In this document: piece by piece, positions 6,649-14,824 of the stretch
How positions within the stretch are numbered: the first letter of the stretch is position 1
How the letters are laid out: each line of letters begins with the position of its first letter
Source: an uncultured Eubacterium sp.
GTDB taxonomy: Bacteria; Bacillota; Clostridia; Lachnospirales; Lachnospiraceae
Length of the DNA stretch: 23,965 nucleotides
Assembly (NCBI RefSeq): GCF_937958975.1
Contig: NZ_CALGRE010000057.1
Location: forward strand, 1 to 23,965
Direction: 5' to 3'
Position numbers and translations under genes: made by a program
Notes under the pieces: generated by a model
The model's database searches: none
The model's input: the letters and a program-made list of their open reading frames with translations, nothing else
What the model was told of the DNA's origin: nothing

Positions 6649-9600
6649 CTATTTATTTTCTACAATTGATTTTCTTTCCGAATACTCAATTGCTGTATAT
6701 GAATTATTTACAAGCTTTAATATACTATTATATAAATAGTCATGACCTGTTTTATTTGTCATCATACAACCCTGATATAGTTTATCTGCAACATGATACG
6801 CCGAGTAATCCACACAATCTGAATATACATATGTACCATCTTCTAACTTGGCATACGCTCTAACTTTCCACACATCACTATATTCTGCTGCCACCTTTGA
6901 TGTAAACTGTACTGTCATGGAATAGCTTGTCGCCAAATCGGAATCTGAAAATACTTCCGTACATTTTCCATTATTCGTGCTATCAAAACTCTTCACATAA
7001 TTACTTGTACTATCCACACGCAAATCTGATTCTTTCACAAACTTTGAGAGAGAATAAATCATGCCGGAGCCTGCCACTTTCTTTCCGTCAATAGTCCTGT
7101 CTACTGAATATAGTGTTCTCATGCCTTTGTTGGTTGCACTAATCTGATATCCGTTAACCTCAATTCCACCGTCAATTGTTTTAACCGGGTCTTCTTTCAC
7201 AACCCCTGATGGTAATGGCTGTGGTGTTGTTGTAGGTCCATATACTTCCAATACCGTTTTCCCATCATTGTATGTTACAAAGTGCATCCTATCAATACAC
7301 AATGCTCTCGGCTCTGTCTTTGTAAGGCTGCTGTGGCGATGATATACCATAAACATTTCTTTTCCGTCCGGTGACTCCGTAATACAATGGTGTCCCGCAC
7401 CATGGACTAAAGAGTTTGACTGCATAATCGGATTATGCTCATATTTCGCATATGTTCCAAGGGGGCTATTACTTGTAGCATATCCGCTTCCATAAGAACT
7501 GCTCTCAAAGTGTGAACCGGAATATGTCAGATAATATACGCCATCTTTCTTTAACATAAACGGTCCTTCACAGACTCTCGCTTTATTTGTCTCCCACGCT
7601 GCCTCAGGTGAAATTAGACACGTTATTGTCGAATCGTCCATCGTACGCATATCAGGATTCAACTTTGCACCATAAATATGATTGCCGTTTGCCGTACCAT
7701 TTTTGTCATAAAATCTAACAAAATAAATATAATACTGACCATCATCATCCTTAAATACATGGGCATCAATCTCTTTTCCCTCATGCATTGGTTTCTTTTC
7801 TTCCGCAGTCTGTGTAAATGGTCCCAGCGGTGAGTCACTTGTTGCCACACTTAAATGTTCATTTGCCACATAGTACATATAGAATTTTCCATCCTTCTCA
7901 ATCAAATCCGGCGCCCAAAATCCCGATGTACCATAAACATTATCTTTGGATAATGCCCATCCTCTGTCAGTCCAATTGACCAAATCTGTAGACGTAAATA
8001 CTTTAATTCCCTGATTTGCACCATATGTATTTGTACTGTACATATAATACACACCATTATGATAAAGTACATCCGGATCTGCACAGCCGCCAAGCACATT
8101 ATTTGTGTAACTCTCTCCAATGTCAGGAGATGTAAACTCACTCACTTTCAGATTTTTAAATGAGGAACTACATTGCCAGTGCCTGAAACCAACACTACCC
8201 TCTTTAAAATCATCATCTGTCGCAACGACTTTAGCATAATTTTTACCATTATAATTTACATATCCATTTATCACGTTTCCTGAAACAGTTACAGCCACAT
8301 GATAATATTTATTATAATCAACTGTCATCTTTCTTTTGGCAATTTCTGTCCATGTACTTCCATGTACTTTTCCTAAGATTGCCTCTTTTTTCCTGCCATC
8401 AATTCCAAAGTAGTATCCATCATACCCATCCGTACCGCCGGATGTAGGATTTTTCACCCTGAAAATAATTCCACCCTGATTGCTGTCAGCACTGGTATTT
8501 TCCTTTACCATGATATCAGCTTCCACAACAAAATCCTTGTAATTTTTGTCAGCTACAACCACTTTATTGGAATTTCCGCCACCGATAGTGAGAACATTTG
8601 AACTCACACTGGCATCACTTGCTGCTGTTCCCGTATAATATTCAAGCCCTCTGTCATTGGAGAAATTATTGCTGTACATTTCCTCTCCTGTTCCGGGAAT
8701 TTTTGTGCGGCCGGCTGTTCCACCCGTAGGATTTGTAATTACAATTTCCCACTTCTGATTATCATCATTGGTCAATGCCTGCTGTTTTACTGCATAGCTA
8801 TTACTCTCACCCATATCTGTCAGAGCAAATAAACTTGCCTGATTAATAATTCGAAACTTTCCATCCGATAACTGCTCTAATCTAAAGTTCTGCGCAATGT
8901 TTTGATTTTGTTCCCATGTCTGATATTGCTTATCTTTATCTTTAGAGGCCGAAGGATTATCCAACGCCCTTGTCGGTGCACATTTTGGTACAATCGTATA
9001 CCAACCCTTACTTGCTTCTTTAAACATATACTGTTGTGCCGCCGACTTATTGGATTCCCATGTGCGAATTTGTAAACTATTTTTATCTTCACCATTCGGA
9101 ATGTCTAAACATCTGCCTGTAGCGACATTTCGTATTGTATAATACTCTTTTGTATCTACCGCCGAAAAATCTGTATCCGATGGCTTTGCTATTTCTACTC
9201 CATTCGCAATAGGTTCCCCAAAATATGGATTATCACCATTCCATGTGAATAACTGCATGCGAACGTCTCTTGTCCATCCGCCACCTTTATATCTCGCTGC
9301 ATGGTAGACAATCCAATCCTGTGTGCCGTCTTTTGACTGTACAAAAGATGCATGTCCCGGTCCATATACAGAATCTGTCTGCTGAAATACCGGCTGACTT
9401 GCCTTGCTCCATGAAGATGGATTTAAAAAATTACCATCGGAACATGTCAATCTTCCCAAACAATAACTGTCTGTCCAGCTTCCGCTGGCAGAATAAATAA
9501 TATGTACTTTATTATTCTTAATTAGAACTTCCGGCCCCTCATTTACCTGCGGAGATGTATTTGTCTCCCAATTGTAAGTTGGTGTTGATATACAAACTCT

Positions 9601-10659
9601 ATTGGTAGACAGGGTCCATGGATTACTCATCTCTGCAATATATATTTTCTGGCTTACATTCGTATCACCTTCCCAGCCTGACCATACACTGTAAAGTTTT
9701 CCATTGTACTCAAAAGCTGTGGCATCAATCGACCACTTATCATTTACATCTGCCAGTCTGCCCTTCAATACATAAGCACCATCTGTCGGGTCGTTCGGAT
9801 TTGAACCACCCTGTAACACATAAGTTCTATGGCTGTCATTTCCCCCTCTGTTTACTTCCGGTGCAAAATACACATACCATCTTCCCTGGAGATACATAAT
9901 TTCCGGCGCCCAATAGGATGACAAGGTCTCGCTTCCCACATAATCATTCTGGAATATTTTTATATATTTCGCCACACCTAATTGGTCTAACTTATCCATC
10001 TTATATAAACCTACTCCACCACTTGACTGACATAGATAGTAAGAATCTCCTGCTCTGATAACCCAAGGGTCCGCTCCTGAATATCGAATAGGATTCGTAA
10101 AACTATTTGTCTGTCTCACCTGTTCAATTTTCCACAACTGCTTATTATCATTGGCAACTGTTTTCTGCTGTAAACTTCCCTCGTCCTGTAAAGCTTTCTT
10201 GCTGACTCTATTGATAATACGATAAGTTCCATTTCCTGCTGTGACAACTCTAAAATCCTGAGCCTCATTTCCATTTTGCTGGTAAATCTGCTGAACTTTT
10301 CCATCTTCTGTTGAGCGTGATGTATCATCAATTGCTTTGGTCTGTCCACACATTGGTATTATCACATAATACCCCTTATCCACCGACTTAATAAATTTAA
10401 ACTCCTGTGCAACAGTACCATTGTTGGTATATGTCTGTAATTCTGTATTGTCATCTGTGTTTCTATTCGGAACATCAATACATTTACCTGTTGCAACATT
10501 TATAATTCGATAAACAGCATTCTCATCAATATCCGCATCATTGCTTACATCAATATCTGCCGCTTCAGCTTGCGGAATATTATATCCGCTGCATACCTGA
10601 GTAATTACAAGAATAACTGCCAGTATTCCCGTAATCACCATTTTAACAAGTCCCTTCAT
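6649..10659 (-). CDS. Secreted multi-modular glycoside hydrolase: two GH43 domains, two ricin-type lectin modules, LamG-like module
   Basis: The 1336-residue protein begins with a signal peptide of about 33 residues ending AEA-A. Domain order by residue: ricin-type beta-trefoil (about 45-180; YRIINVATGKCIDVPN); first GH43 five-bladed propeller (about 187-490; Asp197 in GADPWV, Asp312 in SIDATAF, Glu374 in NEGPEV); second ricin-type module (about 505-642); concanavalin-like jelly roll (about 660-842; GGIIFRVKNP, GYDGYYFGID); second GH43 (about 853-1140; Asp861, Asp965, Glu1031 in VCEGPF); and a C-terminal module (about 1160-1325) shared with the 15362 gene. GH43 enzymes typically release arabinose or xylose from plant arabinan, arabinoxylan or pectin side chains; exact linkages are not predictable. 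There is no LPxTG or membrane anchor. GGGAGGT precedes the ATG. Confidence 0.92.
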   Translation of the reverse strand: MKGLVKMVITGILAVILVITQVCSGYNIPQAEAADIDVSNDADIDENAVYRIINVATGKCIDVPNRNTDDNTELQTYTNNGTVAQEFKFIKSVDKGYYVIIPMCGQTKAIDDTSRSTEDGKVQQIYQQNGNEAQDFRVVTAGNGTYRIINRVSKKALQDEGSLQQKTVANDNKQLWKIEQVRQTNSFTNPIRYSGADPWVIRAGDSYYLCQSSGGVGLYKMDKLDQLGVAKYIKIFQNDYVGSETLSSYWAPEIMYLQGRWYVYFAPEVNRGGNDSHRTYVLQGGSNPNDPTDGAYVLKGRLADVNDKWSIDATAFEYNGKLYSVWSGWEGDTNVSQKIYIAEMSNPWTLSTNRVCISTPTYNWETNTSPQVNEGPEVLIKNNKVHIIYSASGSWTDSYCLGRLTCSDGNFLNPSSWSKASQPVFQQTDSVYGPGHASFVQSKDGTQDWIVYHAARYKGGGWTRDVRMQLFTWNGDNPYFGEPIANGVEIAKPSDTDFSAVDTKEYYTIRNVATGRCLDIPNGEDKNSLQIRTWESNKSAAQQYMFKEASKGWYTIVPKCAPTRALDNPSASKDKDKQYQTWEQNQNIAQNFRLEQLSDGKFRIINQASLFALTDMGESNSYAVKQQALTNDDNQKWEIVITNPTGGTAGRTKIPGTGEEMYSNNFSNDRGLEYYTGTAASDASVSSNVLTIGGGNSNKVVVADKNYKDFVVEADIMVKENTSADSNQGGIIFRVKNPTSGGTDGYDGYYFGIDGRKKEAILGKVHGSTWTEIAKRKMTVDYNKYYHVAVTVSGNVINGYVNYNGKNYAKVVATDDDFKEGSVGFRHWQCSSSFKNLKVSEFTSPDIGESYTNNVLGGCADPDVLYHNGVYYMYSTNTYGANQGIKVFTSTDLVNWTDRGWALSKDNVYGTSGFWAPDLIEKDGKFYMYYVANEHLSVATSDSPLGPFTQTAEEKKPMHEGKEIDAHVFKDDDGQYYIYFVRFYDKNGTANGNHIYGAKLNPDMRTMDDSTITCLISPEAAWETNKARVCEGPFMLKKDGVYYLTYSGSHFESSSYGSGYATSNSPLGTYAKYEHNPIMQSNSLVHGAGHHCITESPDGKEMFMVYHRHSSLTKTEPRALCIDRMHFVTYNDGKTVLEVYGPTTTPQPLPSGVVKEDPVKTIDGGIEVNGYQISATNKGMRTLYSVDRTIDGKKVAGSGMIYSLSKFVKESDLRVDSTSNYVKSFDSTNNGKCTEVFSDSDLATSYSMTVQFTSKVAAEYSDVWKVRAYAKLEDGTYVYSDCVDYSAYHVADKLYQGCMMTNKTGHDYLYNSILKLVNNSYTAIEYSERKSIVENK

Positions 10660-10687
10660 CTTATACCTCCCTTTTTAATATAATCTC

Positions 10688-10704
10688 ATACTATTTTATA
10701 GTAT
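10688..10704 (-). promoter_or_regulatory. Small stem-loop in the GH43 mRNA leader
   Basis: ATACTAT (10688-10694) and ATAGTAT (10698-10704) form a 7-bp stem with a 3-nt loop, upstream of the ribosome binding site in the predicted untranslated leader of the GH43 gene. It may stabilise the messenger; it has no T tract typical of a terminator. Confidence 0.35.
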
Positions 10705-10715
10705 CAAAATAACAA

Positions 10716-10809
10716 TTATTAGGATAAGGTATTATTTTTCTATAAAGGTCTATATTTTCAAACAATATAGCACTTATCTTCTTTTCGTCAATTTTAATTA
10801 TCCTAATAA
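10716..10809. promoter_or_regulatory. Inverted 12-bp sites flanking the GH43 promoter
   Basis: TTATTAGGATAA (10716-10727) and its exact inverse TTATCCTAATAA (10798-10809) bracket a predicted minus-strand promoter: TTGACG (10791-10786), 16-nt spacer, TATATT (10769-10764). One copy sits just upstream of the -35 element and the other about 30-40 nt after the predicted start. That is the layout expected for a regulator acting through paired or looped sites. The regulator is unknown; the divergent XRE-cupin protein is the obvious neighbour candidate. Confidence 0.5.
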
Positions 10810-10814
10810 ATGCT

Positions 10815-10862
10815 TTGTTTTTTTATCTTTATATGTTATATTATACTAAATATATGTTATAT
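10815..10862 (+). promoter_or_regulatory. Promoter and direct repeats upstream of the XRE-cupin gene
   Basis: TTGTTT (10815-10820) and TATATT (10837-10842) have a 16-nt spacer and could serve the plus-strand operon. TATATGTTATAT occurs exactly twice, at 10830-10841 and 10851-10862. The copies are 21 bp apart start to start, that is two helical turns. The first copy covers the -10 region, fitting an autoregulatory operator. The region is very AT-rich, so chance similarity must be considered. Confidence 0.4.
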
Positions 10863-10884
10863 CATCTTTCTATAAAGGAGTATT

Positions 10885-11442
10885 ATGAATATTAGTAATT
10901 TTGAAATCGGAGAAAATTTGAAAAAAATACGGTTATCGCAACAAAAAACCTTAGATACTGTTGCCAATTTGACGGGTGTCAGCAAACCAATGCTTGGACA
11001 GATTGAACGTGGAAAATCTATTCCAACTATAACAACACTTTGGAAAATTGCAACCGGATTAAAAGTTCCCCTTTCCTCGTTTTTAGAAGAACCACAAACC
11101 GAATACACAATTGCTAAAATTACAACTAAAAATGTTATCACCGAGGATAATGGGAATATGAGAGCCTATCCTTTATTTACTTATGACCCAATTCGCAATG
11201 TCGAGACTTTTTATATTGAATTTGATAAAGGATGTCAACACACATCAGAAAAACATAACGAAGGTGTTGAAGAATATGTTTTCGTCCTTACCGGAAAATT
11301 ACAACTTATATTAAATGATAAAGAAATTATCTTAGAGGAAAAACAAGCCATCCGTTTTCGTGCAGATATTCCTCACGCTTATAATAACCCTTTTCATGAA
11401 GACTGTACTATCTATAACACCATTTATTATCCACGATATTAA
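10885..11442 (+). CDS. XRE-family regulator with C-terminal cupin sensor domain
   Basis: The 185-residue protein joins an XRE helix-turn-helix (about residues 8-65; IGENLKKIRLSQQKTL, VSKPMLGQIERGKSIPT) to a small-molecule-binding cupin_2 barrel (about 105-178; KHNEGVEEYVFVLTGKLQL, FRADIPHAYNN). Such proteins are one-component regulators of metabolic or stress operons, often sensing an amino acid, amine or metal-bound ligand. The ligand here is not predictable. AAAGGAG lies 8 nt before the ATG. The downstream deacylase gene begins 22 nt after this stop and has its own ribosome binding site, so the two form an operon. The gene is divergent from the GH43 gene and may control itself, the deacylase, the GH43 gene, or several of these. 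Confidence 0.9.
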   Translation: MNISNFEIGENLKKIRLSQQKTLDTVANLTGVSKPMLGQIERGKSIPTITTLWKIATGLKVPLSSFLEEPQTEYTIAKITTKNVITEDNGNMRAYPLFTYDPIRNVETFYIEFDKGCQHTSEKHNEGVEEYVFVLTGKLQLILNDKEIILEEKQAIRFRADIPHAYNNPFHEDCTIYNTIYYPRY

Positions 11443-11464
11443 AAAATTAATAAGGAGATTCAAT

Positions 11465-11932
11465 ATGGCAATTGAAAAAGTAAAAGAATATTTTAAAGAA
11501 TTTAATTTAGAAAGCCGCATACGGGAATTTAATGTATCCAGTGCAACCGTAGAACTTGCTGCCAAGGCTCTGCACTGTGAACCTTGCCGAATAGCAAAAA
11601 CACTTTCTTTTATGGTAAAAGAGAATCCTATTTTAGTTGTTATGGCAGGAGATGCCAAAATAGACAATCCCAAATACAAATCAGAATTTAATACGAAAGC
11701 TAAAATGCTATCCCCAACAGATGTAGAAAAATTTATCGGTCATAGTATTGGCGGCGTTTGTCCCTTTGCCATAAATAAAGACGTTACTGTTTATCTTGAT
11801 TGTTCTTTGCGTCGTTTTCCTACAGTTTATCCGGCTTGCGGGAGCAGTAACAGCGCAATCGAGTTATCCATAGAAGAATTAGAAAAATATTCTAATTATG
11901 TTAAATGGGTAGATGTATGTAAACTGTATTAA
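11465..11932 (+). CDS. YbaK/ProX-like aminoacyl-tRNA deacylase
   Basis: The 155-residue product belongs to the YbaK/prolyl-tRNA editing superfamily, which hydrolyses mischarged aminoacyl-tRNA. It shows the conserved Lys45 in RIAKTLSFM, the GHSIGGVCPFA loop at 92-102 (counterpart of the GGCSPIG loop in YbaK), and the late CGSSNSAIELS segment typical of ProX-like members. It is clearly different from the 5948-6430 protein and probably differs in tRNA specificity. The ATG at 11465 is preceded by AAGGAG 8 nt upstream and matches family N-termini. The frame extends upstream to 11360 only because it overlaps the regulator gene. Co-transcription with an XRE-cupin sensor suggests induction by a metabolite or by an amino-acid imbalance; that is inference. 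Confidence 0.88.
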   Translation: MAIEKVKEYFKEFNLESRIREFNVSSATVELAAKALHCEPCRIAKTLSFMVKENPILVVMAGDAKIDNPKYKSEFNTKAKMLSPTDVEKFIGHSIGGVCPFAINKDVTVYLDCSLRRFPTVYPACGSSNSAIELSIEELEKYSNYVKWVDVCKLY

Positions 11933-12030
11933 ATCACCGGAAACATCATCAGACACATTCCGGGATTGTATGCGGTGGTCAAAATCAATTTAGAAAGTTA
12001 ATTATTTTTTCTCGTCATTTATACAAAAAA

Positions 12031-12058
12031 TGTGAAGTCGAAATGCTGCGACTTCACA
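12031..12058. terminator. Bidirectional intrinsic terminator between convergent genes
   Basis: TGTGAAGTCG (12031-12040) and CGACTTCACA (12049-12058) form a perfect 10-bp stem with an 8-nt loop, flanked by AAAAAA on the left and TTTTATATT on the right. It can therefore stop the plus-strand deacylase operon and the minus-strand dipeptidase gene. Confidence 0.88.
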
Positions 12059-12083
12059 TTTTATATTGTTTGTTTTTAAAATA

Positions 12084-13997
12084 TTATTTTTTTACCTTAA
12101 TTCTTTTAACGCCGGACCATTTACCATAAATTTTATTTCCATACGCATCAACTTTGTAAGCTCTTACTCTCACATATAATTTTTTCTTATTCTTAAGTTT
12201 TTTAGAGCGAATTGTTACACTTACCTTTTTAACATTCTTTTTTACTAAAACCTGTTTATCTGTAAATTTCTTTGATTTTGAAATTTGAACTGTATACCCT
12301 GCAACATTCTTAATTTTTTTGATGGAAAGTTTAACTTTTTTAGAAGATAATTTCTTTGCTGGAATCTTAGCAAACTTAACCTTTTTCGGAGCTTTTACAC
12401 CTGTTGTTTCCACTTCTGATGATATTTCTTCATTTCCAGATGTGGTAATTTCTTCTGTTGTCTCCTCCTGCGGTTCTTTTACCATTGAAATATCATATAC
12501 AAAGTCATCCGAATTTACATTTAAGGAAAATGCTCTAGGGTTACTACTCTGGTCATATCTTGCCATATCAAAAAGAATGGCACCTTTTAAACGTTTGCTA
12601 TAACCGATTGTTTTTTCTCCAATAGCAATACCTAATTGTGTTGCATAATACTGGACTAATTCAGGATTCTTTTTATAGATTTCCATCATTTGTGCATCTA
12701 CTGTACTCTGAGCAGCTTCTAGTTTTGTCATATATGTCTTGTAAAAATTCTTAATAGCATCAGCATATCTGCTTCTATTCGCATTTGCTAAAACACTCAC
12801 AGCACGAAATGCCCAATAAGCAGAGTCATCATTATAGGAGTATGCTTCCATCTTATAAGAGTCTGATGTATCCGTCATTGCTGCTGTATAAAATGGTACA
12901 AATACAGAAAGGTCTGCACTGTTCATACACAACCACTCAACGGTTGCTAACTCTGCCGGCATGTTCGGACGAATCTGAAAAATATGGCATTCCATAGAAG
13001 AAGGAACACCTATCATTCTTGATATCTTTCTTTCTCCAAAATCCATACCTTCATAGCGGTATCCCGCTAATTCATAAAGTTTCTCCACTGTAATATCAGC
13101 ACATGTAAAGAACATATCCTGGAAATTATCTGTATAAATTGCTTCATTGTCATTTCCGGATAATAAATACTGCCCACCACGGATTCTATCTGCATTTCCT
13201 GCTGAGTATCCGTTTCCTACATAAGACAATTTTACATTGATATCTCCCTGATTCACTGCCTCAACATAAAATCCATTTTCCTTTGCCAATGATACAAGAT
13301 TTTTTGATGCAATTACATTTTCTGTATCTGTTAAATCAACATCTCCGATTACAAGACAGTTTGGAATAATAGCAGCCTTGTCCTTTGGAAGCTTAATTGC
13401 ACAATAATTATGCCCTGTAAGCATTTCAAAATACCATACTTCGTTTTGGTCTGCAATAAATAGTCCATTTCCCTCACCGGCGCCAATTGTATCGATTACA
13501 TTTGCCAGAATCTCTACACCATCCCTCGCACTTGAAGCCTGACATAAAATATAATCTACCAGATTTTCTTCCGTAATACCTGTTCCTCTAACATATGTAT
13601 CAAACTTTGTTACATTCCTTGATGCGGAAGCCGATGTGGTAGCTGACATTGATACCCCCAGCTCATTTTCACCTGCTTCACCAAAAAAACCGTCAGCAGC
13701 CTCAATACAGTCACGAACAACGGTATAACGATATGTTTTTGTCACCTTGATTGGTCCGCTAAAGTTTGTTGCCCCTGTAGTGTCAGTATATACAGCATTC
13801 TCTCCTACTTCCTCAGCCGGAATCACTTTAAATACCTTATCACCGTAAGATTTCAAATCTTCTGTACGACCATACATAATGGAACCGTCTGCGGTACAAT
13901 CTGAACCTACATAGTAAGATGTACATGCCATTGCCGGTATTGCCATTGCTATTGTCATACCTACAACAATGGCAAGCGCTGTCATAATTTTTCTCAT
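12084..13997 (-). CDS. Secreted C69-family dipeptidase with lysine-rich C-terminal domain
   Basis: The 637-residue product starts with a signal peptide (MRKIMTALAIVVGMTIAMAI, then PAMA). Cleavage would expose Cys25, the N-terminal nucleophile of C69 peptidases (ACTSYYVG, then DGSIMYGRTED). This is not a lipobox, because Ala and Met occupy -3 and -2. The catalytic Ntn-hydrolase domain runs to about 490. A Ser/Thr/Glu-rich linker covers about 512-534. About 100 C-terminal residues are extremely lysine-rich and look like a fibronectin type III-like fold (GYTVQISKSKKF, KLYVRVRAY, GKWSGVKRIKVKK); this part may bind anionic cell-wall polymers. The family cleaves dipeptides. The ATG at 13997 has GGAGGAG upstream; the longer frame to 14057 runs through a stem-loop and is rejected. 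Confidence 0.88.
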   Translation of the reverse strand: MRKIMTALAIVVGMTIAMAIPAMACTSYYVGSDCTADGSIMYGRTEDLKSYGDKVFKVIPAEEVGENAVYTDTTGATNFSGPIKVTKTYRYTVVRDCIEAADGFFGEAGENELGVSMSATTSASASRNVTKFDTYVRGTGITEENLVDYILCQASSARDGVEILANVIDTIGAGEGNGLFIADQNEVWYFEMLTGHNYCAIKLPKDKAAIIPNCLVIGDVDLTDTENVIASKNLVSLAKENGFYVEAVNQGDINVKLSYVGNGYSAGNADRIRGGQYLLSGNDNEAIYTDNFQDMFFTCADITVEKLYELAGYRYEGMDFGERKISRMIGVPSSMECHIFQIRPNMPAELATVEWLCMNSADLSVFVPFYTAAMTDTSDSYKMEAYSYNDDSAYWAFRAVSVLANANRSRYADAIKNFYKTYMTKLEAAQSTVDAQMMEIYKKNPELVQYYATQLGIAIGEKTIGYSKRLKGAILFDMARYDQSSNPRAFSLNVNSDDFVYDISMVKEPQEETTEEITTSGNEEISSEVETTGVKAPKKVKFAKIPAKKLSSKKVKLSIKKIKNVAGYTVQISKSKKFTDKQVLVKKNVKKVSVTIRSKKLKNKKKLYVRVRAYKVDAYGNKIYGKWSGVKRIKVKK

Positions 13998-14060
13998 TTG
14001 TCTCCTCCTTCTCTGATAAAACCTGCGTAGCCCGTCTTTATTTTTATCCACGCACATGAA

Positions 14061-14096
14061 TACAACGGAGATTCACCTAAGTGATACTCCGTTGTA
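14061..14096. terminator. Stem-loop between the DUF305 gene and the dipeptidase gene
   Basis: TACAACGGAG (14061-14070) pairs with CTCCGTTGTA (14087-14096). Inside, TCAC and GTGA extend the hairpin after a 2x2 mismatch. It lies about 65 nt after the stop of the 14161 gene. No strong T tract follows on the minus strand, so it could be a weak terminator, a processing site or a leader structure for the dipeptidase messenger. Confidence 0.5.
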
Positions 14097-14160
14097 CTTT
14101 GTTAATTATATGCATATTTATGCAATTAGTCAATAGTTTATGTGTATATTTATACACTAT

Positions 14161-14727
14161 TTAACAACATTTATTGCACAATAATTGTTTCATCTGTATA
14201 ACCCCTTTTTCCTGTGAAACAATAATTGCTTCTAAAATCGGTATTAATTCGGGGCAAATATCATATTGAAGTGCATTCCTTGACATTTTGATGGCACCTT
14301 CATGATGAGGAATCATCTCTCTCATAAAATTGTCATTCAGTTGATTTGTTGTACAAGAATTACTCATTTCAGAAAACATAACGTCTATAATTTGACCTAC
14401 TCTTCTCTCATACAAGTTTACATCTTCGCATGAGTTGACAAGTTCAGAACAATAATTTTCGATTTCCAACATATTTTCAATACTCTTTGTCTGTTCCTCC
14501 ACAATTTGCAAAGCAATATTCTGCAAAGAAACACAAGTCGTATACTGTAAAAGATTTTTTGACATTTCAATCGCAGCTTTATGATGCGGAATCATTTGTA
14601 CAATAAAATTATGAGATATACTGTCTGTAAGTTCTGCTCTCGTCATCCCCTGAATCATTTCTTCCAGGATACCATAAAATGCATTTAAATAATTTTTTGT
14701 AACATTACTAAACTTGCACTGATACAT
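14161..14727 (-). CDS. Tandem DUF305 protein (ferritin-like four-helix type)
   Basis: The 188-residue protein is an internal duplication. Residues 39-62 (FIVQMIPHHKAAIEMSKN plus LLQY) and 134-157 (FMREMIPHHEGAIKMSRN plus ALQY) are near copies, each followed by a second helix with an EQT or SQEKG turn. The MIPHH motif with its two histidines is the DUF305 signature and suggests metal binding. Copper- or iron-related functions have been proposed for the family, but the function is not established. Unlike many DUF305 proteins it has no signal peptide. It ends in CNKCC, an extra possible metal ligand set. AGGAAA precedes the ATG. It follows the 14825 gene by 97 nt on the same strand and may be co-transcribed with it. 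Confidence 0.82.
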   Translation of the reverse strand: MYQCKFSNVTKNYLNAFYGILEEMIQGMTRAELTDSISHNFIVQMIPHHKAAIEMSKNLLQYTTCVSLQNIALQIVEEQTKSIENMLEIENYCSELVNSCEDVNLYERRVGQIIDVMFSEMSNSCTTNQLNDNFMREMIPHHEGAIKMSRNALQYDICPELIPILEAIIVSQEKGVIQMKQLLCNKCC

Positions 14728-14824
14728 ATTTTATTTCCTAATTTATTACATTTTATTTATTATATTCATTTTAAGATTAAAATATGGTGTATTTAACGGA
14801 TACAACTTTCTTATCTCTTAGTAT

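Noticed and set aside
10737..10880. Direct repeat TTTCTATAAAGG (near 10737 and 10867) as an operator
   Set aside because: The second copy contains the ribosome binding site of the XRE-cupin gene and the first is in AT-rich leader DNA; similarity is probably due to the AAAGG core.
13998..14057. 20-residue N-terminal extension of the dipeptidase
   Set aside because: It would bury the signal peptide and the GGAGGAG ribosome binding site inside the gene.
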